This document shows positions 45,496 through 54,439 of a stretch of DNA of 64,000 nucleotides, piece by piece. The position numbers were made by a program, and so were the translations under genes. The notes under the pieces are model-generated. The model ran no database searches, had not been told where the DNA came from, and worked only from the letters and a program-made list of their open reading frames with translations. This DNA is from Palsa-1150 sp964531095. Lineage in GTDB: Bacteria > Myxococcota_A > Polyangia > Polyangiales > Polyangiaceae. The DNA lies in NCBI GenBank assembly GCA_964531095.1, contig CAZHED010000028.1:1-64000 (forward strand), written 5' to 3'. Numbering within the stretch: the stretch's first letter is position 1; the number at the start of each line of letters is the position of its first letter.

Positions 45496-46269
45496 GTGCC
45501 AAGACGGACTGTCGAGCGCCCTCTCGAGCCGCGCGAGCCTGTGGAGGTGATCCATGGGCTGCGCGCCGGGCTCGCCGTTTTCACCCGCCGACGGGACGAC
45601 ATCGTTCGGATCGCATACGCCGCGCAGCGAGAGTTGGGCGAACTGACTCGCTGGGCGGTGGCGCATCGTGTGCCGTGTGTCCAGCTGCGAGACGCGGAGC
45701 TCGACCGGCTCGCCGAGTCATCCCACCACGAGGGCCTATGTGTCGTTGCCCGCCCGCGCCGCTGGCTGTCCACCAGCGACCTTGCCGACGTGCTCACGCG
45801 CGGCAGCGGCGCGGGCCTGGCGCTCGACCGCGTTCGAAACCCTTACAACGTCGGCGCCATGATGCGTACGGCCGCGTTCTTCGGTCTCGACGCGGCGCTG
45901 CTCGGAGCGCCGGCGCCGCATCCCGGACTCGCCCCAACGGCCGTCCGCGTCGCGGAGGGGGGGGTCGAGCACGTAAAGCTCGCGCGCACGACCGATCTGG
46001 CGGAAACCCTTGCTCGGCTCCGCGCGCGCGGCGTTCGCGTCGTCGGCGCCGATGCCCGCGCGACGGAGAGTGATGGCGGCTTCGCCGTTGATCAGCCGGT
46101 CTTGCTCGTAGTGGGCAACGAGCGCGAGGGGCTCGGCGATCGGGTTCGCTCGCAGTGCGACGCTCTCGTTGCCGTCCGGGGAGGTGGCGCCATCGAGTCG
46201 CTCAACGTTGCCGTCGCGGCGGGCGTCCTCCTCGCGGCCTGGGCCAGGGCGCGCGAAGGTCGGAGATGA
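45496..46269 (+). CDS. TrmH/SpoU-family RNA 2'-O-methyltransferase
   Basis: A 257-residue SPOUT methyltransferase acting on tRNA or rRNA. The three SpoU motifs are intact: DRVRNPYNVGAMMRTA (motif 1 with Asn and Arg), LLVVGNEREGLGD (motif 2) and IESLNVAVAAGVLLAAW (motif 3, knot and SAM site). The N-terminal ~85 residues form a substrate-binding L30e-like domain (VIHGLRAGLAVF...). The exact target nucleotide is not deducible. Confidence 0.93.
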   Translation: MPRRTVERPLEPREPVEVIHGLRAGLAVFTRRRDDIVRIAYAAQRELGELTRWAVAHRVPCVQLRDAELDRLAESSHHEGLCVVARPRRWLSTSDLADVLTRGSGAGLALDRVRNPYNVGAMMRTAAFFGLDAALLGAPAPHPGLAPTAVRVAEGGVEHVKLARTTDLAETLARLRARGVRVVGADARATESDGGFAVDQPVLLVVGNEREGLGDRVRSQCDALVAVRGGGAIESLNVAVAAGVLLAAWARAREGRR

Positions 46270-46352
46270 TGCCTCGGGAAGGCGGTTGGGGCTTTCCAGT
46301 AGCGACGGCTTGCACCTACGATAGGGGAACAGGCCGCCCGGAGAGGAGTCCC

Positions 46353-46535
46353 ATGTCACGTCGGTCGCGATCGCAGCGCCCCCCCAAGGTTCGCAACTCC
46401 GAGGCCCCGCGTCCGGAGGTGCCGGTTGTCGTGAAAACAGCCGACCCCGTCGAAGAGCGTGGACGCGAACCGTCCTCCGCTGCGCCGGTCGACGAGCTGG
46501 CCGAGCTGGACGCGGGGTGGGATCTGCTGGGCTGA
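46353..46535 (+). CDS. Small hypothetical protein
   Basis: A 60-residue frame opening at ATG 46353 with GAGGAG six bases upstream, a strong ribosome site. The product is basic and Pro-rich at first (MSRRSRSQRPPKVRNSEAPR) and acidic at the end (DELAELDAGWDLLG). It is disordered and of no known family. It lies between the SpoU gene and the convergent PhoB-like gene. Confidence 0.6.
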   Translation: MSRRSRSQRPPKVRNSEAPRPEVPVVVKTADPVEERGREPSSAAPVDELAELDAGWDLLG

Positions 46536-46548
46536 CCGTTGCGACCGC

Positions 46549-47241
46549 TCACACGTCTGCGTCCGATCCTTTCTCCGAGAATCGATATCCGACTCCACGC
46601 ACCGTCTGGATGAAACGCCCTGCGCTCCCGAGCTTGTCGCGCAGGCGCTTGACGTGGGTGTCCACAGTGCGAGACGACACGCCCGGGTCGAGCTCCCAGA
46701 CGTCACCCAGGAGCGTGGACCGCGTCTGCACCCGCTCGCGACGCATGACGAGGGTCAAGAGCAGCTTGAACTCGAGCGGCGTCATCGGAATCTCCGCTCC
46801 TTCCACCTGCACGCGGTGGGCGTCGCGGTCGATGCGCAGCTCGCTCACTTCGATGAGCGGCGGCTCCTTTGCCTCGCCGCGGCGAAGCACGGCGTTCATT
46901 CGGAGCACGAGCTCGCGGACACTGAACGGCTTGACGAGGTAGTCGTCGGCGCCTAGCTCCAAGCCGACGATCCGGTCCACCTCTTCGCCCTTGGCGGTGA
47001 CCATGATGATCGGAATGTCTTGCGTGCGCGTTTCGCGCTTGAGCGCCGTGCACACGCTGGTCCCGGGGCGATCGGGAAGCATCAAGTCCAGAAGGACGAT
47101 GTCCGGCAGCGTCTCGCGTGCGAGGCGCAATCCGGCTTCCGCGGTTCCCGCGGTCTGGACGCGATGGCCCGCTTGCGTAAGGTTGTACTGCAGGATCTCG
47201 CGCAGATCCGGTTCATCCTCGATGAGGATCACGCGTGCCAT
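46549..47241 (-). CDS. OmpR/PhoB-family response regulator
   Basis: A 230-residue two-domain regulator. The receiver has its acidic pair (VILIEDEPDLRE), phospho-acceptor Asp (IVLLDLMLPDRPG), Thr (IIMVTAKGEEVDR) and Lys (DDYLVKPFSVREL). The C-terminal winged helix has the recognition region of the family (LGDVWELDPGVSSRTVDTHV, KRLRDKLGSAGRFIQTVRGV). The layout is PhoB-like. No histidine kinase gene is adjacent in the window, so stimulus and targets are open. ATG 47241 chosen. Confidence 0.93.
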   Translation of the reverse strand: MARVILIEDEPDLREILQYNLTQAGHRVQTAGTAEAGLRLARETLPDIVLLDLMLPDRPGTSVCTALKRETRTQDIPIIMVTAKGEEVDRIVGLELGADDYLVKPFSVRELVLRMNAVLRRGEAKEPPLIEVSELRIDRDAHRVQVEGAEIPMTPLEFKLLLTLVMRRERVQTRSTLLGDVWELDPGVSSRTVDTHVKRLRDKLGSAGRFIQTVRGVGYRFSEKGSDADV

Positions 47242-47837
47242 GCGGCGGACGCTACCGACGGCGGGCATCACGGCCGGGGAGGCCGCGTGACATTTCAGTA
47301 ACGGCCTGGCGAAAGGTCTGCCCGGACGCCCGGCGCGCGCGCTCCCACCGCCGCCGGGCTTAGCCGCGCAGGCGCGCCCGCGCGTAGCTCCCTTCGTGGG
47401 CGTCCGCGTCGGAGCCCGCGGGAGCTTCCGCGCGCGTCGATCCGCGCCGCGCAACGCGCGCCGACGGGTCGAACACGCCTGAGGTGCGGGGGATCGCCCC
47501 ACTCTTGTCGCTTCTTCGCCGCCGCGCTCGAGTTGCAACCATACTCTTCAACGTCCCAGGTGAGCATGCGGTGCGCTACTCCAAGTCGCGCGAGTCGCAG
47601 AGGATTCGCCCCGTCGACACACGTTTGTTGCTTTTCAGACGAGCGCAGCACGCTTCCTTCCGTTGCCCCATTGCCCGTGCGGCCGCGAACGGCGACTTCG
47701 GGTGAACGTCCTTAGGCAAAACGTCGTCAGGAGACGTCTTCCGGTGGACCTATTCACGCAGAAGGCAACTGTTCACGCGCCGTTCGACGGCGCGCCCCAC
47801 GCGCGTCACGCAAGGGGGCCAACCATCGTAACGCTTG
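47242..47837. other. Intergenic region between the PhoB-like and LPG-synthase-like genes
   Basis: About 600 bp. The only plausible gene is the short leftward frame listed at 47360-47542. The part from 47543 to 47837 has lower G/C than average and should hold the promoter of the rightward membrane-protein gene. No RNA structure was recognised. Confidence 0.4.
47360..47542 (-). CDS. Possible small hypothetical protein
   Basis: A 60-codon frame (MVATRARRRRSDKSGAIPRT...) with ATG at 47542 and a weak AAGAG upstream. The product is very basic at first and Ala/Asp-rich later. Its even codon bias makes it plausible, but nothing else supports it. It could be chance. Confidence 0.35.
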   Translation of the reverse strand: MVATRARRRRSDKSGAIPRTSGVFDPSARVARRGSTRAEAPAGSDADAHEGSYARARLRG

Positions 47838-48947
47838 ATGTCATCCATGGCGCCCGAGCAAGTGGTGGCCGGTCGGGGCATGTTCGCGGGGGGAGCGAAG
47901 ACGAAGCGGCTCAGAGTCGTCGTTACGACGGTCGGGTGCCTGCTCGCCGCGTACCTCTTCGCACGCCTCTTCGCGAGCACCGGTGCATCGGCAACATGGC
48001 ACGCCCTCACGACCGGGGGACCGCTCGTCCTCCTGTCGCTCGCGCCGTTCGCGGTCGGGACGACCATCGACGCGTACGGGAGCGTGCTCTTGCTCCGCGC
48101 GCTCGGAAGGCAGACGACCCTCGCGCAAATGCTTCCCGTCCGAATCGCAAGCGAAGCCCTGCACTCCAGCGTTCCCGCGGGGTTCGTCGCGTCGGACGCC
48201 GCGACCGCCGTGCTCCTCGAGGCGCGTTCGGACGTTCCGATGCGAGACGGCGCCGTCGCGGCCATCGCACGCAAGTGGCTCGTGATGCGCGCGCACGCCG
48301 TGTACATCGCCGTCGGAGCCGTGGCTGGGTTCGCGGCCCTGGCCGCGTGCTCCCGGCACCTTTTGGGGGGTGCGGCGCTTCCGTGGATCGTCCTCACGTC
48401 GGCTGCAGCTCCGCTCGGCGCTTCCTGGGCGCTCGGGGCCGGACTCCTCGGACGGTCGACGTTCACTCGGCTCCACGCGGCTGTCGTGCGACTCCCGTCA
48501 CAACGGGTGCGCGACTGGGCCCTCGCCCGACGACACGAGGCGGTCGCGACGGATGCGCAGGTCGCGCGTCTTCGCGCTGCGCGGTTCGTGACGGCCGCGG
48601 CGACGCTGGCCTTCCTTGGGGCCTGGTGCTTCGAGGCGCTCGAGTCCGCGCTCCTGCTGCGTTTGGTCGGAGCGGACGTCGCGCTGTCGGCGGTGCTCGC
48701 GGTGGAGGCGGGGCTGTCCCTCGTACGGTCGCTCGCCGTCGTCGCTCCCTCCGGACTCGGGGTCGTTGACTTCGGCTACGCGACGGTGCTGCCACTGCTC
48801 GGCGCAGACGCGGGGAGCGCGGCCGCGTTCGTCGTGCTCAAACGGGCGAAAGAGCTCGCATGGGTGGCTGCGGGTTACGCCCTTCTCGGCGCGATGCGCG
48901 GGCGCGCACCGCTGGTGCCATCGACCACGAGCTCGGCGAGCTTCTGA
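47838..48947 (+). CDS. LPG-synthase-type transmembrane protein (flippase-like domain)
   Basis: A 369-residue integral-membrane protein with about eight spans (VVVTTVGCLLAAYLFARLFA, GGPLVLLSLAPFAVGTTIDA, FVTAAATLAFLGAWCFEALE, SLAVVAPSGLGVVDFGYATV), matching the lysylphosphatidylglycerol-synthase transmembrane/UPF0104 family. Its motifs PSGLGVVDFG and the SVPAGFVASD region are typical. It lacks a soluble synthetase domain, so lipid flipping or glycan-lipid transport is the usual guess. ATG 47838 chosen; TTG 47835 and ATG 47847 are alternatives. Confidence 0.85.
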   Translation: MSSMAPEQVVAGRGMFAGGAKTKRLRVVVTTVGCLLAAYLFARLFASTGASATWHALTTGGPLVLLSLAPFAVGTTIDAYGSVLLLRALGRQTTLAQMLPVRIASEALHSSVPAGFVASDAATAVLLEARSDVPMRDGAVAAIARKWLVMRAHAVYIAVGAVAGFAALAACSRHLLGGAALPWIVLTSAAAPLGASWALGAGLLGRSTFTRLHAAVVRLPSQRVRDWALARRHEAVATDAQVARLRAARFVTAAATLAFLGAWCFEALESALLLRLVGADVALSAVLAVEAGLSLVRSLAVVAPSGLGVVDFGYATVLPLLGADAGSAAAFVVLKRAKELAWVAAGYALLGAMRGRAPLVPSTTSSASF

Positions 48948-48972
48948 AACGGGGTACGGTGGTTGCCATCGA

Positions 48973-49893
48973 ATGCGCGCACCCTGGGCGGCGTGGATCA
49001 TTATCGGCGTGGCCTCGTGTTCTGTGCGAAGCCCGTGCATAGGCTCCGGCGCGTCCAGTGACGCGGATCGGGCCTGCGCCGATTGGGCGAACCACTATTG
49101 CAATCGCCTCGAGTCATGCGCGCCGCTCAGCGTGCAGATTGCGTACGGCGACGTCGCCCGATGCATCGAACGGAGCAAGCCCGTGTGTGCCTCTGCGCTC
49201 GGGGCGATCGGCACCGGGCAGAGCCCCGATCGGGTCGAGAGCTGTGCGCAGTCGTACGACTCGGCGAGCTGCGACGAAGTCGTGGTAGCCAAACCGCCGC
49301 TGGCTTGTGAAGTACCGGGCTTGCTTCCGAACGGCGCGCCATGCGGCGACGACTCGCAGTGTTCCGGTCCCAAGGGGTACTGCCGAATGGCGAACGACGC
49401 GACGTGCGGCACCTGCGCGGTGCTGGGTCCGCCCGGAGCGGGCTGCTACGGCGACAGAGACTGCGAGCACGGGCTCGTCTGTTACTTCACGTGCATGGCA
49501 CCGGTCGCGCTTGGCGCGGAATGCGACGGCATGAGACGGCAATGCCCAGCGACGCTCGTCTGCTTGAACTACGCGTGCCACCTGCCCTCTCCGGCGGGTG
49601 CGCCCTGCGACCCGCGCGGCGACGCCTGCGACCGCGATCGCGGGTTGTTCTGCGATCCGCAGACGAGAAGCTGCTCGCCGTACACGCTGGCCGAGGTAGG
49701 CGCCCCCTGCGGAGCCGGCATGGCCTGCCGCGCGGGCAGCTGCGCGACCAATCCTTCGACGCAGAAGGCGACCTGCGTGGCGAACGCCGCCGATGGTGCC
49801 GCGTGCGACGCCACGTCGGGGCCCTCTTGCATGGCGCCCGCTCGGTGCGTCGATGGGAAATGCAAGGTCCCCGATGCGACCAGGTGTTTCTAG
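48973..49893 (+). CDS. Cys-rich lipoprotein
   Basis: A 306-residue lipoprotein (MRAPWAAWIIIGVASC lipobox). The domain after the signal (CADWANHYCNRLESCAP) is a short helical Cys motif; then come many disulfide modules (CGDDSQCSGPKGYCRMAND, CYGDRDCEHGLVCYFTC, CDPRGDACDRDRGLFCD, CGAGMACRAGSC) like those in other lipoproteins of this window. It follows the LPG-type gene by 25 nt and may share its transcript. The function is unknown. Confidence 0.8.
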   Translation: MRAPWAAWIIIGVASCSVRSPCIGSGASSDADRACADWANHYCNRLESCAPLSVQIAYGDVARCIERSKPVCASALGAIGTGQSPDRVESCAQSYDSASCDEVVVAKPPLACEVPGLLPNGAPCGDDSQCSGPKGYCRMANDATCGTCAVLGPPGAGCYGDRDCEHGLVCYFTCMAPVALGAECDGMRRQCPATLVCLNYACHLPSPAGAPCDPRGDACDRDRGLFCDPQTRSCSPYTLAEVGAPCGAGMACRAGSCATNPSTQKATCVANAADGAACDATSGPSCMAPARCVDGKCKVPDATRCF

Positions 49894-49966
49894 ACCAGGG
49901 GACCGACCTGCTGCCCCCGCGCCTACCCCGCCTCTCGACTCGTGCACCCAGCCGCGACGTTCGCAC

Positions 49967-50830
49967 CTAGCTCGCGAACTTGGCGGCAAGCGCGACGATC
50001 ATGGCGCCCATCTTGGCCTGAGCCGGCATGACATGCGCCGGCGCCCCGAGCTGAGCGAGTGCCCGCGCACAAGTGGGCCCGACCGCGGCGACGACGACGC
50101 GCTCCCCCATCGCGCGCGCCATCGCGCTTCGAGCCCCCATCGAGTCGGCGACAGCGAACAAGTGCCTCGCTTGCGCCTGCGTCGTAAACGCAATCGCATC
50201 GACTTCCGCGCGGACGATTGCGTCCACCAGCAACCGGAGGGGTCCGAGGTCCTCCGGAAGCGCCCACGCATACGGCTGCACTTCGACCACGCGAGCGCCG
50301 CGTCGCCCCAGAGCCGCGGCGACCTCGCGATTGCCCCCGCCGTCGTGCACGAAAACCACGTCTCGAGCCGTCACTTCCACGGCATCGAGCGCTGCGAGCA
50401 ATTCCTTGGTCGTATGCGGCGGCTCGGCACGCACATGCACTGGGAGCACTTCGCGCTTCAGCACCGCGATCGGCTTGGGGCCCCGGCAGACATTCGTCAC
50501 CCGCGCGAGCGCTGCGCGCAGCTCCGAACCGATCCCGATGGCCGCCGCGACGCGCAGCAGCCGCTCCAGGCCCACGCCGGTCGTGAAGACCACGACCGCA
50601 CCGTCGCGAACCAAGGCTCCATAGGCTCGCGCCACGTCGTCGGCGCAGTCGCGCTCGACCTCGCGCAGGGCGGGGACGCAGACGGGCTCGCCGCCATGCC
50701 TGCGCACGAGCGACGCCAGCTCGCTCTCCATGCGCGCTTCGAGCAGAGCGACGCGCGTACCGCGCAGTGGCTCGGTCACGTGCCCCGTCCCATTCACCGC
50801 CACGTGCCTTGCTTCCACCCGCCCCATCAT
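49967..50830 (-). CDS. hemD: Uroporphyrinogen-III synthase
   Basis: A 287-residue enzyme that closes hydroxymethylbilane into uroporphyrinogen III in haem/corrin synthesis. The two-lobed fold is followed: first lobe with RGTRVALLEARMESELASLV and VFTTGVGLERLLRVAA, second with VVFVHDGGGNREVAAALGRR, AIAFTTQAQARHLFAVA and VVAAVGPTCARALAQLG, the conserved T-[ST]-x-x-[AG] and GPxTA-like motifs. GGAGAGG precedes the tandem ATGs at 50830 and 50827. Other hem genes are not nearby. Confidence 0.88.
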   Translation of the reverse strand: MMGRVEARHVAVNGTGHVTEPLRGTRVALLEARMESELASLVRRHGGEPVCVPALREVERDCADDVARAYGALVRDGAVVVFTTGVGLERLLRVAAAIGIGSELRAALARVTNVCRGPKPIAVLKREVLPVHVRAEPPHTTKELLAALDAVEVTARDVVFVHDGGGNREVAAALGRRGARVVEVQPYAWALPEDLGPLRLLVDAIVRAEVDAIAFTTQAQARHLFAVADSMGARSAMARAMGERVVVAAVGPTCARALAQLGAPAHVMPAQAKMGAMIVALAAKFAS

Positions 50831-51198
50831 CGCCTCTCCACGGCACCGGCCGCCCCAAATAGGCGCGACCTGGTAAGCGTATACTAGGCGATGTTTCTCG
50901 GACGTTTCCATGGGCAGAGCTCCGAGGCATATCGCCGGAAGCGGCTGGTTTCCGAGGCAGGAAGCCACATGACGCCTTTCGCCTCGCGCGCCCGAACGCG
51001 CACCCCACGAAACGACTCACCGCGATGCTCCGCCGTCGCGCGGGCACGCCGAAATCCACCACGCCCCGGAGAATCTGAAACAGCTCGGGCACGGCCATTG
51101 CTCGCCCGGCCGCAAAGGCTCGATTCGCGACCCGTCGCACCAACGAGCCGGGAGCGCACCGAAGCCGTCTGCCAGCGTCACGCGGGCAGGCGCAACAC
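50831..51198. other. Intergenic region
   Basis: About 368 bp between hemD (leftward) and the hypothetical rightward gene. Short frames on both strands have no ribosome site and Arg-rich products typical of noncoding high-GC DNA. I see no repeat or RNA structure. Confidence 0.35.
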
Positions 51199-51750
51199 AT
51201 GGAGGCTTTCCCCATCATGACCACGACGAGCCAGAGTGACGACAGAGACATCGATGCCGACCAGACCCTTAAGCTCGATGCGCTCGATGAAGTGCGGATC
51301 GCCATGCTCGACGTGCGGGCCGAATCGCGCGTTCCGACTCGGAACGAGCTCTCCTTCGATCTCCAGGCGACGCTCTCGCGCCTGACGCCGCCAGCGCCGA
51401 GCGCAAGGCCAGCTCGCTCGCGCACGCTTCCAGTACGCGGTGCACCCGGCGCGGCGGTTCGCTGGACGCGGGCGCGGGACCGCATCGCCATCCTGGTCGC
51501 CGCGGTGGTCCGCGCCGTCCTAGGCCAATTCTCGCGATTCGCGGCGGGAGGCGGAGAGCTCGCTGCTTCGCTGGCCCACGTGCTCAGGCAACTCGTCGCC
51601 GAATCTTTCGCGCGGGGCCGCCGCCGGCGCGCGGCGGCCCTCTACCGTGTGCAGCGTGCGCGCTGGAAGGCCCCGCCAATCGCTCAGGCTCGGGCCTGGA
51701 CCCGGGTCCGGCACCTCCTCGACGTGCGCAAAGCGACTTCGAGAAGGTAG
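51199..51750 (+). CDS. Hypothetical protein with hydrophobic segment
   Basis: A 183-residue frame (MEAFPIMTTTSQSDDRDIDA). The N-terminal ~60 residues are acidic and helical (LKLDALDEVRIAMLDVRAES), the middle is basic with one weak hydrophobic stretch (RIAILVAAVVRAVLGQFSRF) and the end is very Arg-rich. ATG 51217 is an alternative start, with GGAGG eleven bases before it. No family recognised. Confidence 0.45.
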   Translation: MEAFPIMTTTSQSDDRDIDADQTLKLDALDEVRIAMLDVRAESRVPTRNELSFDLQATLSRLTPPAPSARPARSRTLPVRGAPGAAVRWTRARDRIAILVAAVVRAVLGQFSRFAAGGGELAASLAHVLRQLVAESFARGRRRRAAALYRVQRARWKAPPIAQARAWTRVRHLLDVRKATSRR

Positions 51751-51772
51751 CCTCCAGCGTCTCTCTCCGGTT

Positions 51773-52207
51773 TCAACCAGGCTTGGTGTCTTCTTCGTAT
51801 GACGCGTCCCGAAAGGCGAAGCTCTGCTCCTCGGACGCCATGTGGTCGATCACGCTGTCGAGCGCCTGCAACATCGCCTTCGCGACGTGGACGTCGTCGG
51901 GATTCAACTGGACGTCGAGGAGGGCAGAATGCAGCGCCTTGTGCTCTTCGAAGTGCTGCTTCGTCATGAGCTCCGGGTGCTCGGCCCGCGGGCTAGCTCC
52001 CGACAATGATTCGGCGCGCAGCAAATCCTCTTCCCGGTGGTTGTGCGCTTGAACGGCGTCCGTGAGATGGAGCACGACCGCCTTGAGATCCCGCCGGAGC
52101 AATTCGCCCGCTTGCACGCGAACACTCACTCGTCTGGCCTCGGCGATCAGCTGGCGAATCTCAGCGTGTTGTCTGAGAAGCTCGATCCGCGTCTGCCTTG
52201 GGGTCAT
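51773..52207 (-). CDS. Hemerythrin-domain protein
   Basis: A 144-residue four-helix protein with the hemerythrin/HHE His pattern: H14 in LLRQHAEI, QAHNHREED, QHFEEHKALHSALL and VIDHMASEEQSF. The ligands suit a di-iron site binding O2 or sensing iron/redox state. It converges on the preceding hypothetical gene, with 22 nt between their ends. Confidence 0.85.
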   Translation of the reverse strand: MTPRQTRIELLRQHAEIRQLIAEARRVSVRVQAGELLRRDLKAVVLHLTDAVQAHNHREEDLLRAESLSGASPRAEHPELMTKQHFEEHKALHSALLDVQLNPDDVHVAKAMLQALDSVIDHMASEEQSFAFRDASYEEDTKPG

Positions 52208-52412
52208 CGGTGCACCTCCCGGTCGGGTCGCTCCCCAATCTGCGGGCGGCGCACCCGGGAGGTCAAGTCCTCGGCATTCTCAGGCCGCGTGGCGAAAGGT
52301 CACCCATTTTTCCGGGCACGGACCTATCGTTTCCGCGTTCGAACGGTCCCCGAATTGCGGGGGCCAGGAGAGACGGTACCGCGATTTCCCCACGGATAAC
52401 TGCGAGTCACCA

Positions 52413-52496
52413 GGCCCCTTGGCGGAATCGGCAGACGCAGCGGATTTAAAATCCGCGGCCCGAGAGGGTGTTCGGGTTCAAGTCCCGAAGGGGCCA
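52413..52496 (+). tRNA. tRNA-Leu (anticodon TAA)
   Basis: A complete cloverleaf: acceptor stem GGCCCCT (52413-52419) with AGGGGCC (52489-52495), discriminator A at 52496, anticodon arm GCGGA-TTTAAAA-TCCGC giving anticodon TAA, a long class II variable arm (GGCCCGAGAGGGT) and T arm TCGGG-TTCAAGT-CCCGA. The CCA end is not encoded; the next bases are CTCC. Confidence 0.97.
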
Positions 52497-52516
52497 CTCC
52501 ACCTCGGAACCGCGAC

Positions 52517-52879
52517 TCACTCCCCGCATCGCTCGTCCGTCGACCCGGGCTCGATACTGATCAGGCCTTCTTCGCAGTTCACCAGGAGCGAGTCATCGTC
52601 GACCACGGCGAAGACACGGGCGACGCCCGATCGTGAGCCTGCGATCCATCTCTCGGTCACCTCATCGGCGCAGCTCATCGCTCTCCGCATGGAATCGCTC
52701 ATGGCGAACACGGGCTCGCCGTTCCATCCGTGGGCGTCGAGCGCGTCCCTCCAGCTCCCACTCGGAGCGACGACGACGACGGAGATCTCGCCGCGCGACG
52801 CGATCTCGGCGATCGCGCACGCTTGCTGACCGATGCCCTCTAGGAGGCGGTAGAGAAGCCTTCCCTGGCCGCAGCCCAT
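52517..52879 (-). CDS. Hypothetical protein
   Basis: A 120-residue frame starting at ATG 52879 (MGCGQGRLLYRLLEGIGQQA). It predicts alpha/beta elements (ACAIAEIASRGEISVVVVAP, VFAVVDDDSLLVNCEEG). No family recognised. The open frame continues further upstream but becomes Arg-rich. Ribosome site weak. Confidence 0.5.
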   Translation of the reverse strand: MGCGQGRLLYRLLEGIGQQACAIAEIASRGEISVVVVAPSGSWRDALDAHGWNGEPVFAMSDSMRRAMSCADEVTERWIAGSRSGVARVFAVVDDDSLLVNCEEGLISIEPGSTDERCGE

Positions 52880-52995
52880 GCCGCACGATACCTCACTCAC
52901 GTCGCGCTGAGAGGGCGACTTGGCGCGCTCTCTACCGCCCCATCCGGCCGTTGGCGCCATTGACACGTCGGCGCGACCCTGGTGATGCTCCTGGC

Positions 52996-53736
52996 GTGCG
53001 CGCACTACCTTTTGTTTGGCTCTCTTCGATCCTTCTCTGGCTCGCCGCGTGCGCGCCATCGACCATTCGCGTCGTGGGGGTCGCGCACCAGTCGTCCGAG
53101 ATGCGGCCCCTACCCGCCGTCCCGCTGGACGGCTACCAGCAGCTCCACTTGTTCGTGCACGCCGCGCCGGGCCAGTCCGCTGCCCGGTACGGCTCTCCGG
53201 ATTGCGGCTTCGCCAGACTCGAGGGCACGAGCGAAGGACAAGACCTCAACAACGCCGCCTGCGTGCCGGTCGAAACGCTCAACACGGCCGTCGGAATCGT
53301 CAGACAAAGACTGCGAGCGTACGGAATCCACGTCGTCCGAGACGCGTCCGAGCCCTACGACTACGCCGTGGAGGTCCTGGTCACCGGCGAAGCGCCGAGG
53401 ACGCCCGATCGCACTCTCGCAAAGGCGTTCGCGAGGATGACGCTGAAGCGTGCCGAGCCCCCGGCGAGCGGTACGCTCATGGGCGCCATCGACTGGAACG
53501 CGGCGGCCCCCGCGGTCGACTCCGCTGCGAGAAGCTGCGGGCTTCGCCATCCGGAGGACCCCTCGGGCCTGTCGGCTTCGAGCACCGAACCAATGACTCC
53601 CGACTTCGACCTCATGGCATTGACCTGCAACGCCGTCGACAACCTACTTCGATGTTATGACTTGGCCAAATTCTTCCTCGACGCGCGCAGTCGGTTTCCG
53701 AAGACCGGCAGCCCGCAGCGGCCGCCCGCCTTATGA
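52996..53736 (+). CDS. Hypothetical lipoprotein
   Basis: A 246-residue lipoprotein starting at GTG 52996 (VRALPFVWLSSILLWLAAC, lipobox LAAC). The mature part is a mixed alpha/beta domain (LPLDGYQQLHLF-like, VGIVRQRLRAYGIHVVRDAS, YAVEVLVTGEAP) with six Cys, perhaps in disulfides. Its stop overlaps the SDR gene's ATG by 4 nt, so the two are coupled. The function is unknown. Confidence 0.72.
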   Translation: MRALPFVWLSSILLWLAACAPSTIRVVGVAHQSSEMRPLPAVPLDGYQQLHLFVHAAPGQSAARYGSPDCGFARLEGTSEGQDLNNAACVPVETLNTAVGIVRQRLRAYGIHVVRDASEPYDYAVEVLVTGEAPRTPDRTLAKAFARMTLKRAEPPASGTLMGAIDWNAAAPAVDSAARSCGLRHPEDPSGLSASSTEPMTPDFDLMALTCNAVDNLLRCYDLAKFFLDARSRFPKTGSPQRPPAL

Positions 53737-54431
53737 GCCTGCGCGTCTTGATCACCGGAGCCTCCCGCGGCCTCGGAGCGACCCTCGTTGACTCGTTCGC
53801 CTCGCGCGGAGCACAGGTCTTTGCAGGAGTGCGTTCGCCGCGGTCGGGACTCGACCAGAGTGCCGGCCGCGCGGATCGTGTGGTGACGGTAGAGCTCGAC
53901 GTCACGAGCGACGAGTCAGTCTCCCGTGCGCTGTCGTCGGTCCGTGCCGAGACGCCAGCGATCGACGTATTGATCAACAACGCGGCCATCCGCTCGCCGA
54001 GCGTGTCCAACCCGATCGAGACGATCGACTTCGGAGACGTCGCGCGAACGTTCGACGTGAACACGATCGGTCCACTGCGCGTGATTCAGGCGTTCCTCCC
54101 GCTCCTGCGGAGAGGAACCGCGCCGATGCTCGTCAACGTTTCGTCGGAGGCCGGTAGCATCGACGCCTGCTACCGCGATCGCGAGTTCGACTACTGCATG
54201 TCCAAGGCGGCAATGAACATGTCGACCGCCCTTCTCGCGAACTACTTGCGTGGCCAAGTGCGGGTTCTCTCACTCCACCCCGGCTGGCTGCGCACCGACA
54301 TGGGGGGCCCGAACGCAGCGCTCGACCCGGAGACCACGGCCAGAGACATCGTCGAGCTGATTCGTCGCGAGTCGACCTTGAGCGACGGCCCCGCCTTCAT
54401 GGACCACGAGGGCCGCAGTTTGCCCTGGTGA
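53733..54431 (+). CDS. Short-chain dehydrogenase/reductase
   Basis: A 232-residue NAD(P)-dependent oxidoreductase. The cofactor motif TGASRGLG (8-15), NNAA in LINNAAIRSP, the catalytic Ser in VNVSSEAGS and Y-x-x-x-K in YCMSKAAMNM are all in place. PGW after the active site (LSLHPGWLRTDMGG) is typical of this family. It is coupled to the lipoprotein gene (ATGA overlap) and convergent with the ammonia-lyase gene. The substrate is unknown. Confidence 0.92.
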   Translation: MSLRVLITGASRGLGATLVDSFASRGAQVFAGVRSPRSGLDQSAGRADRVVTVELDVTSDESVSRALSSVRAETPAIDVLINNAAIRSPSVSNPIETIDFGDVARTFDVNTIGPLRVIQAFLPLLRRGTAPMLVNVSSEAGSIDACYRDREFDYCMSKAAMNMSTALLANYLRGQVRVLSLHPGWLRTDMGGPNAALDPETTARDIVELIRRESTLSDGPAFMDHEGRSLPW

Positions 54432-54439
54432 TTGGCGGA

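Noticed and set aside
50884..51159. Short frame on the minus strand upstream of hemD
   Set aside because: Arg-rich product, no ribosome site and no recognisable fold.
49923..51491. A 522-codon frame running antisense or out of frame across hemD
   Set aside because: hemD in the alternative frame has all family features; this frame is Arg/Gly/Ala-rich noise.
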